The translations under genes and the position numbers were made by a program. The notes beneath the pieces were generated by a model. It ran no database searches and was not told where the DNA came from. It saw only the letters and a list, made by a program, of their open reading frames with translations. From Mercenaria mercenaria (lineage: Eukaryota > Mollusca > Bivalvia > Venerida > Veneridae), in NCBI RefSeq assembly GCF_021730395.1, contig NC_069361.1, positions 64,923,001 to 64,987,000 of the forward strand: 64,000 nt of DNA. The letters are read 5' to 3'. Shown one piece after another: positions 25,301-35,904 of the stretch. Position 1 is the stretch's first letter. The number at the start of each line of letters is the position of its first letter.

Positions 25301-25804
25301 AGTTGTTTATAGCTAGTTTCTTAAACAAAGCAACTGCGAGTGGATCGCTACATACCGCATTTAAGTTTGCCACTTTCCAGGACTGCCTTATCGTAAAAAG
25401 GTCGATCTTACCTAGATATACGTAACAGCAAGAGAAAAAATGGTTTGTACAAGCAGGTTTTATAGTTGCGGCCTTTATATGGAGGTAGTCTTAACACTTC
25501 TTTGACTGTATTCTGATGAACTGTAGCTTCGTCGCGGCATAAAGAACTTGATATTTTCCCTGCTTAATTCCTTACCATGATGAAAAACTGTTTCAATTTG
25601 ATATACTTTTTTTGCAGGAACCCAAACGGACAACGTGGGGACACTTGGCCAACCTACGATATCACAGATCAGAAATACATGAAGATAGATAGGACTGACA
25701 ATGTTGAACAATATTTATATGCCCGAGAAACAGACTTTTGGCGGGATTTGATACCTTCGATCAGAAGGTCCGCGGTGGAAAATATCAAATGCACGAAGAA
25801 ATAA
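22313..25804 (+). CDS. carboxylesterase/cholinesterase-like (gene A), tail lost
   Basis: Type-B carboxylesterase, predicted secreted. Exon 1 is 22313-23868 and exon 2 is 25618-25804, with donor ATGG|GTAAGT and acceptor TTTTTTGCAG|GAACCC, giving 580 residues. The ATG at 22313 matches the start of gene B; residues 1-18 form the signal peptide. Visible are the Cys88-Cys104 loop, HGGG at 129-132, nucleophile Ser210 in FGQSAGS, acid Glu350 in NTDEGSLW and His473 in GHGDELAPLFG. N-glycosylation sequons occur. It is about 92-93% identical to gene B by eye. Unlike B it ends in ENIKCTKK: a deletion of about 170 bp joined codons after RRSAV to what is 3' UTR in B, so the hydrophobic tail is gone. A hAT-like element fills about 1 kb of the intron. 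The catalytic set is complete, so activity is likely. Confidence 0.93.
24202..25191. mobile_element. hAT-like non-autonomous element, copy 1
   Basis: Starts TAGAGACCGTACC and ends GGTACTATCTCT, flanked by a perfect 8-bp target duplication ACATAAAT (24194-24201, 25192-25199). The arm B intron has the unoccupied site with a single ACATAAAT. The 8-bp duplication and YARNG-type end are known for hAT transposons. There is no transposase. It carries a tRNA-like segment and matches 39892-40909. Confidence 0.9.
24742..24813 (+). other. tRNA-like segment (pseudo-tRNA or SINE head)
   Basis: Has an A-box-like agtggtagagtg and a B-box ggttcgagtccc. The T stem pairs with one mismatch. The acceptor arm pairs at about five of seven positions and the anticodon stem is poor, so it is not a working tRNA gene. 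Confidence 0.6.
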
Positions 25805-25984
25805 GAAAACCAGGCAGTTTGAATTACTTATTAAAATCATAAAGATTATGGGTTTCGTTCTTTTTTTCGGACTGTTTACACTTCTTTCCCATCACAGATC
25901 TTTTATAGTTTATAGGGATGCTGCAAAATCTCTTCGAGTTTAAATTCAAAACGTAGCATAGGTTTGAATTCAAACAAGATTCCT

Positions 25985-26690
25985 CATCAAACAAGGCAGT
26001 CTGAAAGACAGCTATATCCCCCACCGCTATAATGGTTAGTGAAAGGGGTTGAGGTATTGGGTGGAAGCATTGACTTTGTTAAGTATATTTTATAGTTTAT
26101 GTATCATGAAATAAATTTGAAAATACTTCAAGGGGTTTAAGAGATACAGAGCAGACACAAAATGGAAGGCTCAAACCTTGACATTGAGTTGTGACCTTGA
26201 CCTTGAGTCAATACGGCAGTCACATGAGTTCTGCACATTGTCTGGATGCGGTGATCATTTGACTAAAGTTACATTAAAATTCTTTAAGGGGTTTAGGAGA
26301 AACAGAGCAGACACAAAATGGAAAGCTCAAACTTTGACATTGAGTTGTGACCTTGACCTTGAGCCAAAATGGCAGACTCATAAATTCTGCACATTGACTT
26401 GATGAGGTGATCATTTAACTCAAGTATCATAAAAATCCTTCAAGGGGTTTAGGACATACAGAGCGAACATAAAATGGAAGGCTCAAACCTTTGACCTGGC
26501 TGACTCATGTGTTCTGCACATTGTCTTGATGAGGTGATCATTTGACCCAAGTTTTATTAAAATCCTTCAATGGGTTTAGGAGATACAAAGCGGACACAAA
26601 ATGTTACAAACCACCTGAAGGCTGGAAGACTGAAGGATGGACGGAGACCATTCCTAAAACCCCCACCACTCGTCGCAGAGGATTAACAAA
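25985..26690. mobile_element. tandem-core repeat element, arm A only
   Basis: Opens at tatatcccccaccgctataa and ends near cccccaccactcgtcgcaga. In between are three to four diverged copies of about 140 bp holding gagcagacacaaaatggaag, tgtgaccttgaccttgag and gatcatttgac. Arm B lacks it. By layout it resembles Helentron/pearl-type elements (inference). The AATAAA near 26109 belongs to the element. Confidence 0.7.
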
Positions 26691-27005
26691 ATTCCCGTGA
26701 AAACCGTTCTCTGTTTCCGTCTCTTGGTCATTTTGGATAATAAATAAATGTTTAAAATATTATCTCCCTAAAAGTGTACCATTTTTCGTAGTTCAAAGGA
26801 CAACTTTTAATTTGTGACATCACATAAACTTCACTCTAAACATCCAGCTGTAAAAATAGAGGAAAACCGCAGGTGCCCCTAAAACTGTAGATAAAGAAGT
26901 AAATGCGTGTTAAAATATTAAGTAAAAACAAATAAAGCTAAAACCCTTCACTGAACCATCTATATCTTAACTGCATGGTTACATGTTGGTGGACTAAAAT
27001 GTTTG

Positions 27006-28227
27006 ACGGTTTGTAAAGTATTTAATATTATCAGTGGGTAATATCTGCCGTTATACAAATTGCTATAATTTGATATCACCGAAATGACAAATCCTAACTT
27101 ACTGGACGTAACTAGTCGAAATTACAGAGTCCATGCACTTAAGGAGGAACCACACTATAACTTTTTTCAGAGCCCACGTTATTGACTGGTACCAACAAAA
27201 ACGAAATATCTTCTGATTAGATCTTTATTTTTAACGTTAAGCATCAGTGCGTTTCTACGTCGCAACAAGACACTCGCGCACTTTGGCGAAATAAAGCAAA
27301 TTAAAAACTGTTTTGACAGAAATGACAAAATTTGAAATTGTGACAAAAAGACAGCATCTTTGTCAGTGTACGAATTTGGAAAATCTGTATTTCCGTACTT
27401 TCGACGGTAAAAGGCATTTGTGTTCATTAACTTAACATATTGTAGAATGTTCCAAACACAACATTTATGAAATAACTTAAATATATCTAAACATTGCTAA
27501 GTAGATATGTATATTTGCCAATATTATTGCCGACGGTTTCGTTGAGGACCGTTCAATGTATCATTGTTGCAAAATATGCATAGTTTTCATATATAAATAG
27601 AGGGCTGGCTGTCAGATGAGTCATATCTTCAACCTGGTACTCCGATTTAGTAAATTGATACATTGATAAAAGTCAAGCAATACCTAGAACAGGCCACGTC
27701 AGTTGCGAACCCGTCGACGATCAGGTCATAGTCAAATTCCGGAAATTCTCAAATTACTTTTCAGACAGTGACAGTCGGAAACTCAAGCATACCATAATCC
27801 GAGTTCCAAGCACTATTGCAATTCTCACGCTCTCGGCGGCCAGCTTAGTCTGCCAGCACCTATGAAAATAACAAGTCTAGGTCTATTTCTATACTGTCTG
27901 ACTTGATGATCAATGGACTTGTAAGTAGCTAAATGTATAGCTAGGGATCTACAACTATATTGTAGGTAGGTACCTGGGTTAGAGTACTCGAACAGGCAAT
28001 TAACATAGTTCATTATCAGCTGAAATCAGTATGAATTTAATACAATACCGTTCTCCATGATTACCTCTCTGACACATATCTCGCACAAAGTTTTCGAACA
28101 TGGATCTTAATCCGTAGCCAGACCATACCATAGTCGACATGTATTAACAGGTACAGTATGTCAAAGGCCCAATGTTCGAAAACCTTCTAGACATGCAAAA
28201 AGCCGTTTTAAACCTACTTCGTAGACG
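27006..28227. other. spacer between duplication arms, no gene recognised
   Basis: Contains ttttttcagagcccacg near 27163, followed by about 30 bp that recur inverted near 29731-29764. No complete exon could be assigned. Confidence 0.45.
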
Positions 28228-28702
28228 TGACATGGCGGCACTTTAGCTACCTACCCTATTTGTTAAGCATGTTACCAGAAACAAGCTTTCTTTTGCCTAA
28301 CCTTAAGGGCCATATCTTCACATTCACGTCATTTTTTCAGCGTGGAAAAATGTTACTGTAGTGCTGCTTAAAGTTCTTTATAGCCGCAAACGACGTAAAT
28401 CTTCTGTTTTTACAAATATTTACGGACTATTTGTAACAACTCTATTTTGGAAAAAAATTACGGATGGATATTTTTTAACGCTAAGCAAAGCTATTTTTGT
28501 GGAAAATTTAAATAAAAGCAAAACTCGTGTTTTGGCTCTCATTTCATTAAGCGAAAACGTAGAGCAATTCCGATTAAATCATCATAAAATAAAAATCTAT
28601 GATAGTTAAATGTAAATGTGTAAATAAAAACTGGCGACACTCTAGCCACCTACCCTATTTGTTTAGCATGTTACCAGAAACAAATTTTTTTGCCTAACCT
28701 TA
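28228..28702 (+). repeat. tandem duplication with a period of about 405 bp, partial second copy
   Basis: ctaccctatttgtt(a/t)agcatgttaccag and the following tgcctaaccttaag occur at 28248-28310 and again at 28650-28702. The second copy is interrupted by the TTAA element at 28704 and resumes at 29610 with gggccatatcttca. Confidence 0.85.
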
Positions 28703-28703
28703 A

Positions 28704-29609
28704 GGATGTACGAGCGTTTTTTTTCAGGATATCCGCCATTTTGAAAAATGATTCTTCGAATATTGCTTTCTAACAAAAGTTTTGCCAAAAATTAACGCTA
28801 AATAATTAAAATATGACTAATAATGTACCATTTAACCAAATAGATTCTATTTTTTTGCGAAAAAAAATTCACTCATAGTTTTGACTGGCATTTGCCTAAA
28901 ATAGACGTAAGATTTACAATGGGGTAGGGGTAGGTAATGTCAAATATCTGTGAAAGCAGATCAGGTTTGGTTTTGATATTTTCCTGACTGATACATATAA
29001 CGATAAGCTATATTTTGAAATAAAAGTTTTCAAGACAGCACTTTATTTTATCTAGAAAATATAGATCAAAACAAAAAATATCAAAAGTCACCAGTTTTTA
29101 ACAGATTTTCTCAATAAATCTCTTAGATGCACGGTGATCCCAACCTTTTTTCTTTCCGTTTTGAAGCATTTTTGTGTGTCAATAAAGCTGCAAAATATTT
29201 TGAAAATCTTACCGTCAGATTTTTTTTGTAATTATATAGATACATTTTTTCCATTGAAAATAAAGTGGGTGGGGTAATTATGTCAACATGTAAAAATGAA
29301 AGAGATTTGTTAGTGACATTTATGCTTATATAATACTTGCATCACCTTGTATTCTTATTACCCTTTAAAACATGAAATCCCTATAACATTAAATGGGATG
29401 TTATATGTTTTATAAAGTACCACCATTTTTTCAATTTTACAAAATTTCAGAAATGCTTAAACAGTGGGTGAAGAAAATGCCCTATAAAAATAAAACGAGT
29501 TCGGTGTCCTGTGTTTTTTCTTCTCTTGTTGGTCTTAAAAACTAATGTTCTTCAAGCTCACAGAGTATGAAAAAATTCTTAACGTTAGAAAAAATTCGCT
29601 CTAACATCC
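28704..29609. mobile_element. TTAA-target MITE (piggyBac/Kolobok-like)
   Basis: Terminal inverted repeats GGATGTACGAGCG and CGCTCTAACATCC (11 of 13 bp) are flanked by TTAA on both sides (28700-28703, 29610-29613). The duplicate at 28299-28330 shows the same flanks joined through one TTAA, a local empty site. At 906 bp and with no open frame of note, it is non-autonomous. Confidence 0.92.
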
Positions 29610-29674
29610 TTAAGGGCCATATCTTCATAGTCACGTCATTTTTTTTTCAGCGTCGAAAAATGTTACTGGAAACG

Positions 29675-29875
29675 TCAATGATGCATTAAAAGTAAAAATA
29701 TACACAGATCTGAATCAGAAATATCTTCCAGTTTTTGTTGGTACCAGTCAATAACGTGGGCTCTGTTATTTCTTGTGCGTTTATACAGGTATGAACCATA
29801 TTGGGACTTTGTCATGAATCGCACTAGCGCTTCTCCAATGCTTTGCCAGAAGTCCCAAAATAAACATACAAACAT
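29675..29875 (-). other. unrecognised 66-codon frame, possible exon or repeat piece
   Basis: Encodes KSQYGSYLYKRTRNNRAHV and DWYQQKLEDISDSDL. Its two halves recur separately: the DWYQQK part at 27171-27203 and the YLYKRTRN part at 33785-33810, both on the plus strand. I recognise no family. Confidence 0.3.
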
Positions 29876-29982
29876 AGTCCTAAAATATACAAATTATCTG
29901 CCAAAAAAATCGATTACCGTTTTTTACAGCAAATAAACAGAACAACCGAAAAGACCCACAGCTCCGGAGTATTTCCGTTGTG

Positions 29983-30185
29983 TAACGGCGGGCAGTTTAC
30001 CTAACCAGTACTCTTGGATTCTTAACTAGTACTAATCTATAATTAACTGCAAGTAAATACCAACTATTCTACATGATTCAGAGATGGAGGACGAATGGTT
30101 TTAGACACAATGTATCTAGTCGCCATGGAGAACATAATTATGCCTCGCCCGGGAATCGAGCTCACAACCCTTGCGCTCTAAGTAT
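29983..30185 (-). mobile_element. SINE, worn copy 2
   Basis: Shares cggcgggcagtt, acctaaccagt and cagagatggaggacgaatgg-type strings with the better copy at 42252-42540. The tRNA-like head, at the higher coordinate, is badly eroded. Confidence 0.7.
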
Positions 30186-30689
30186 TGAAGTAAACGGATA
30201 GCATTACTTTATAAATCAGTATTCTAGGACTTGGAAAATGGAATTTAGACGGTACTGTTAATACTGGCACTCGACTGGCTTTATAGAAATACTAGTAAGA
30301 TTTTTTTCTATGTTTTGTACATATTTCGATTTCGGACGACCGCTTACGCGAATACAAATAGTTTTGTTTCTACAACTTAATTAGTAAAGTTTGAAGGTAA
30401 GAAATAGTTTTCAGAGCATAAATACTAGTAACCTTATATCCATTACACATCATATGCATTGGTTATACGCTATTTTCACCTGAAATCGAACTCCTACACT
30501 TTGGATTTATTTTGGCCGGGAAGTTACCAGTTTCCTTTCCTACGAAGTGTCCTGGCAAATTGCATATGTCGGGCGCTTTTGGGCGTCCCATATAAAAAAA
30601 GTCTTTTAATGAAGTGCAAGTATAAAATAGTAAATACGTTGGGCGGGATTTAAAGCGTTCGTTTAATAAACAGGATCACTTAAAATAGG

Positions 30690-30970
30690 CGGTTGCATGT
30701 CTGATGCCGATTGTACATGAAACCTGGTCAGAATGTGTATCTTTATGAAATTTATGCAATTTTGAAACTGGATCATCTTGGATAAAAAGGTCACTAGGTC
30801 ATTTCATAGAAACCCTTTCTTAACATTGTAGAGGTCATATTTTCTACATACTGTATATGAAACCTGGTCTGGTCAGAATGTTTGTCGGCCACTTTTTCAG
30901 TCTTAACAATCTTTATGAAAGGTTGCCTTTCTGAAAGCTAGATAAAGTTTGAAGCAGTAAGAGGTAGAGT
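30690..30970. repeat. dispersed repeat fragment
   Basis: gtacatgaaacctggtcagaa and aaaaaggtcactaggtcat, plus a second gaaacctggtctggtcagaa, fit a tandem-core element remnant. Confidence 0.5.
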
Positions 30971-31019
30971 AGGTGCCTTGATGGCCCTTTTATCATTTCA
31001 TATTATGCGCATGCCAGAT

Positions 31020-31205
31020 AGTACGATGGTCGGGGCGATTACACGGTGGCGAAGGACTCGAGTACGACGGCGAAGGACACATACACGATGGTGATATGAC
31101 GTTATGATGGCGAGGCACGACAGTGTGGCACCGTTAAATGTCGCAACACCGCTAAATGTCGCAAACACCGTTACATATCGCAAAATCATCTGCCGCTAAA
31201 TGTCG
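31020..31205. repeat. short tandem repeats
   Basis: Units of gtacgacggcgaagga type are followed by four units close to accgctaaatgtcgca. Confidence 0.7.
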
Positions 31206-34200
31206 CTTCTTTTACGTTAAGAAGTTTGAACTGCTATACTGCAATATAGGTATAAATTTAACAAAATATTCTGCACACATACATTGTATTGATATTCATT
31301 TAGATACGTTTTATATATCTGGAAAAGACAGACTTATTTATTTCTGATACAAATGTGACAAAAATGTCGAAGCACATAATCATCGGAATGCATCATTAAA
31401 GAGATGGGCATAGAAAATGAATTGATATACTGATGAAATAAAAAAAAAATAATGGAAAACCATAGCTCGCCAAACCCGACATAACGAAAATGTTGCAGGC
31501 TCGGTTTGACTGTGTCTGTTCGTGCACGGTAGTGGAAGTGCAAGCTACCGTCCACATCCGATTGAGTAGAACTCAACATTTACATATGTTATATGTACCG
31601 CAATGTAATTCAGAGACATGCGCATATGTATTCATATGACGGTGCACATGGAACCTTCAATGATGCACAGAGTGCAATTCCATGAAAAACGGCGTATGGT
31701 CCCCAGATAAAATAATGGCTGTGCCCTAAACGTGAAAACAATGAGCATAACTAAACAAACTGAAATTTTGAGAAGGGATCAGTGGTTATGGAGCCTGCAT
31801 ATCACAGAAATTGCCAAAAGCAGACACCATATCCAAGAGGTGATTAGATAATACCCAAGGCTTTAGCGGGAGTGTTGGATCGACCCAGGCCGAAATGATC
31901 AAGCTAAAATAATAAACAATACAGTTTAAACACAACATAAATGTCTTGCTGAACGATTTGAAGAGATCGAAATATAACAGCTCTGAATGAACACTTGATG
32001 ATCACTTCTGGTATGTATTTCTTCATGTGCATTTCTAGTATTATTCCGCCTATTGTTAGGCATACTGTCAAACTAAATGCAAGTTGAAGGCCTAATGTTT
32101 TACATAACAAAACTTGATGACGCTATATCTTTACAATTTTAGTACAATTTTGGTTCTGAAACAAACAAGTACCTGCAATATTATATTACAAGTACTTAAA
32201 TGGCAGAAAATAAAAGTCTACGGTTCACATATATATAAAATTAAGATACAGAAATAGCCAAAAGGTCGAAAAAAATATCATAACGAAATGTAAACAAATT
32301 TATAAATCAGTCTATCAATTTATAGTTACATGTACGTACGAAATGAACGACAGAAAAGAATCGGCAAAGTCCATGAACCACGCTAGCGATTCATGTTTTG
32401 CCGATCCTATTCTGTCGTACATCTCGAATGAACACCGAAAAAAGTTCTTTCTTATATTTACATATTTTCCTTTCCAGTTGTAAACAAGATTTTATTTTAA
32501 TCTGCGCACAATATGTTGCATTTAACATTAAAGTCAGCTTCTTGGCTCGGTTCACCAGACAGAACAATTGCGACGTCATCTAGGGAACGTTCTCCCTGAT
32601 TATATGCGGACGTCGCAGCGGTCCTTTATCACTAAGCAGCGTCGACGTAAATTTCACGCCCTTCATTTTGTTGTCCATACGAATGATCATCATAATTTCC
32701 TATAAAAAGAATAGGGCGAATGTAAATAGTTTGTATTAAAAGAATACAATGAACGTGCTCTGCCATTTAGTGTTACAATTTTTTCTGTTAAGAGTGCTTA
32801 AATTACCTACCCTTGCCAACTGCTGACTGACCTTGATTATCTTAATTATCTTAATTAAATGATGCCACATGATCAGTCTATGTTGTTCAATTCTCAAACA
32901 ATAAAACATTGCCTGCTGACATAGGAGGGAACAGTTCAGACTCTAGTCTGCCAGCAAGGTTGGGTGCGCTTATAATTTCTCATTATAGAGTGGGTGGGAT
33001 ACGTATACATGAAATGCATAATACAGGATTATGTTTTGCAGGTTTATGTTTATATGATAACTCAGGTGAGCTTATTACAGTATGTGAAACTGAAATAGTA
33101 TACGAAAAGGCTTAATCAAATCATGTGAATGATTTAAGAAAAGTCACCTTTGACATCTGATTGCAGTTTTAGCTTCTGATGCACTGGTTACTGTATTTTA
33201 AATTATATTTTATGCTGTTTCTTATGATAAAAGTCAAATAGTTCATTTAAGTTTAAATTCATTCTTAATTAAACCTTTTCTGCAAATGTCGGGCACCTTA
33301 GCCGCCATCTTGTATTTCTCCATGGGAACGAAAATATGGAGCTGAATGGTTTCAAGACATAATAATAAGCATTGATGTTTATTTTCTCGTAAAGTGTTAA
33401 TTTTATACCCAACGTTTATAGTCGAATAACAAAACATTCAATAAATTTGACCTTTTGAACTTGAGTGTGACCTTGACCTTGAGGTTGTAGATATATGTAA
33501 TCACATTTTTCTGAGAATTTGTACACTGAAAATGCAAACTAAGTTGTTTTCAATACCATATTTTGATTTTATTAAAAGTGCTGCTGACATTATCGTATTT
33601 CGTCCATTTTCTTTAATTTGGCGGCCATCTTTGTCGCCATCTTGGATTTCTCCTATTTGCAGCGAGGACAGATGACCAATCTCACATTTCGTATTTAGTG
33701 AACCTTTCCCTATATGGTGTAGAAATATTTTGTATAACAAGCCGGACACTTTTTTCAAAATTTTGGATCTTGGCTTTCAGACTAATACCTGTATAAACGC
33801 ACAAGAAATAATATTCAGTTCTAGAGTTAATACAATGAATTTTTTTTTCAGGACCCAATTTGGGTATCCCCGTTTATTTCAAATTGTATACATAAAAGTA
33901 TAGATACAAACACATGATGGATACGTACAATCACATTTATAAACAATGTAAATATCAACACATATTATTTAAAATTATGTACTCTTAATGACCAATTATG
34001 TATACACATTATCTGACAATTTTCAAATCGGGGTAATATTTACAAAAATGTTTCAAAAGAAGTATTTATGAAAAAAAGTAGAAAATATAGACAGAAAAAA
34101 AGAAAGAGTATATATGCATGAAACATATGTGCAAGTTATTTAAAAACAGAAGAAGAAAAATGGGGAATATGGGGGAAACTGATTGACAAAACAAAAAAAA

Positions 34201-34454
34201 ATAGTAATGAAAAATCACATTGATTTCAATAATTCTTAGTAGACAGTTATGGTTAGCTCTATTAACATAACATCGGAAATAGCAAGTACTTACTTTTTTT
34301 TAGTATTTTAGTATTATAAAAGATAATATTTTGGCAGGTTAGGAAATATTTTACTTTGTTTTTTTTAAATTCTGCTGTTAATATTAGCTTACTCATCTAT
34401 CGTTCCGATGACTTGAAACCAATTCTTTTCAAATTCAGATATCTTATTTAGATG
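31206..34454. other. no gene recognised
   Basis: AT-rich spacer. A 68-codon frame at 32909-33115 (SSLPARLGALI, AGLCLYDNSGE) has protein-like composition but no recognised domain or splice context. A hairpin at 32348-32418 is listed separately. Reverse-oriented short homology to 29.7 kb lies at 33785-33810. Confidence 0.4.
32348..32418. repeat. hairpin
   Basis: cgacagaaaagaatcggcaa pairs with ttgccgatcctattctgtcg around a loop holding catgaa/cat(g) and cacgctagcg. It may be a tiny foldback element. Confidence 0.7.
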
Positions 34455-34628
34455 GAATAAAGTTTAGTCCAATGTCATGTAACCATGCAGTTAAGATATT
34501 GATGGTTCGGCGAAGGGTTTAGTTATATTTGTTTTTAACTTAAACCTTTATCCCTGTCTCATATTTTAAATAAAGCACACACTTATTTTTCATCAAAGTT
34601 TGTGACGATAAATAAACCAGATAATCGC

Positions 34629-34987
34629 CTGGCCCCAATTTCACGAAAAAACTTAAGTAATTACTTAGTTAAGTATGTTATTTTAAAATTGTGCTGTTGC
34701 TTAAGTTAGTGTTGTTTAATGTTGATTTTTTTCTTTAACAATGTATTTATAGCTATATTCTACTGTGGTTAGTAGAATTTGTCTGCAGTAAGTATATTTC
34801 TTATTTCGATTATCCATTTTCTTTTAAATTCAGAATTGATGTGTTTTGATATATGAAATAGTCATATACGGCTCTGATATAGATAAAAAAGTGACTGAGT
34901 ATGCATAAAGGGCAAAAACAAGCACTTGAGATAACAGACTTAGCTAAGCAATTACTTAAGTTTTTTTTTGTGAAATTGATGCCAGGT
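34629..34987. mobile_element. MITE with CCTGGC ends
   Basis: Terminal inverted repeats of about 45 bp: CCTGGCCCCAATTTCACG with aacttaagtaattacttagt, and the inverse ending TGAAATTGATGCCAGG. It lies in arm B only. Confidence 0.8.
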
Positions 34988-35808
34988 CTTTGAAACCCCG
35001 CTTGAGATATGGAATGGAAGCGTTCAGCCGTTAACCCGTGGAAGGTCGACATTATACCCATATACATGTCCGTACTTAGTGTTACCAGGGCTATTCCTCT
35101 ACTTTTACAGCTGGAAAGGTTGTACTGACATTAAAGTAAAGTTTATGTAATGTCACAAATTAAAGCAACAACTATGGACTACGAAAAATGGTACAATTGT
35201 AGCGAGATAATGGGTAGATATACATATATACCCAAAATGACCAAGATACGGAAAACAGAACGATTCGCTTTAAGTTTTTTGTGTGTGTTGAGGAATGAAG
35301 TCCTTTCAAAATTTTATTCAAATCTGTAAGTAGTATTTGGTTTAAAGCTTCATTATGCTTTAAATTTTCATCTTAAAAACAGATGAACCAGCTTTCCGAA
35401 TAGATGTTATGCGAAATTACATTAATAGAAAAACACTACTTTAAATACTGCACATGAACTGTTATAGCTAGATCCATATAGGGAGGGAATAAAAACAATA
35501 GATTCAATAAAACATTCTAGTATATGCAGAAATATTCAAACCTTTGCCAAGTGTTACAAAAACTAATTATAACAAATAGGATTTAGCAAGAAATTAATGT
35601 ATTTTGTGTTCATAAGAGAAAATGTGGCTGCCACATTTTAAACAAAAACATTATGAGCGTTTAAACTCGAAGAGATTTTGCAGTATCCCTGTAAAGTATA
35701 AAAATCCTGTGATGTTAAAGAAGTGTAAACAGTCTGAAATAAAGATCAAAGTCCACACTCTTCATGATTCGTATGTGAAATTCAAACTGCTTGGCTTTCC
35801 CAACCTGT

Positions 35809-35814
35809 TTTATT
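35809..35814 (-). other. poly(A) signal of gene B
   Basis: AATAAA on the minus strand, about 90 bp after the stop of gene B, within cgaagaaataaaacagg. In gene A the matching string reads gaagaaataag, and its TAA is the stop codon. Confidence 0.6.
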
Positions 35815-35904
35815 TCTTCGTGTATTTTATATCTATTTATGTCTAAATGATGAAAATATTTTTTTTCAACCGAGCACATTGGAATGAGGCCCTTTCGAGA
35901 AAGT

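Larger units (their letters stand above)
19605..27005. repeat. inverted segmental duplication, arm A
   Basis: The reverse complement of 34455-39420, with homology in the 5' flank (19605-19998 and 21728-22300), gene A, its intron edges and the 3' flank (25840-25960, 26760-26870, 26930-27005). Segments 19999-21727, 24202-25199 and about 25985-26690 are absent from the other arm and are mobile-element insertions. Confidence 0.9.

Noticed and set aside
26106-26114. AATAAA as the gene A poly(A) signal
   Set aside because: It lies inside a tandem-core repeat about 300 bp from the stop; the ATTAAA at 25830 is nearer.
32909-33115. 68-codon frame as a gene
   Set aside because: Composition is protein-like, but no family, signal, splice sites or paralogue was found.
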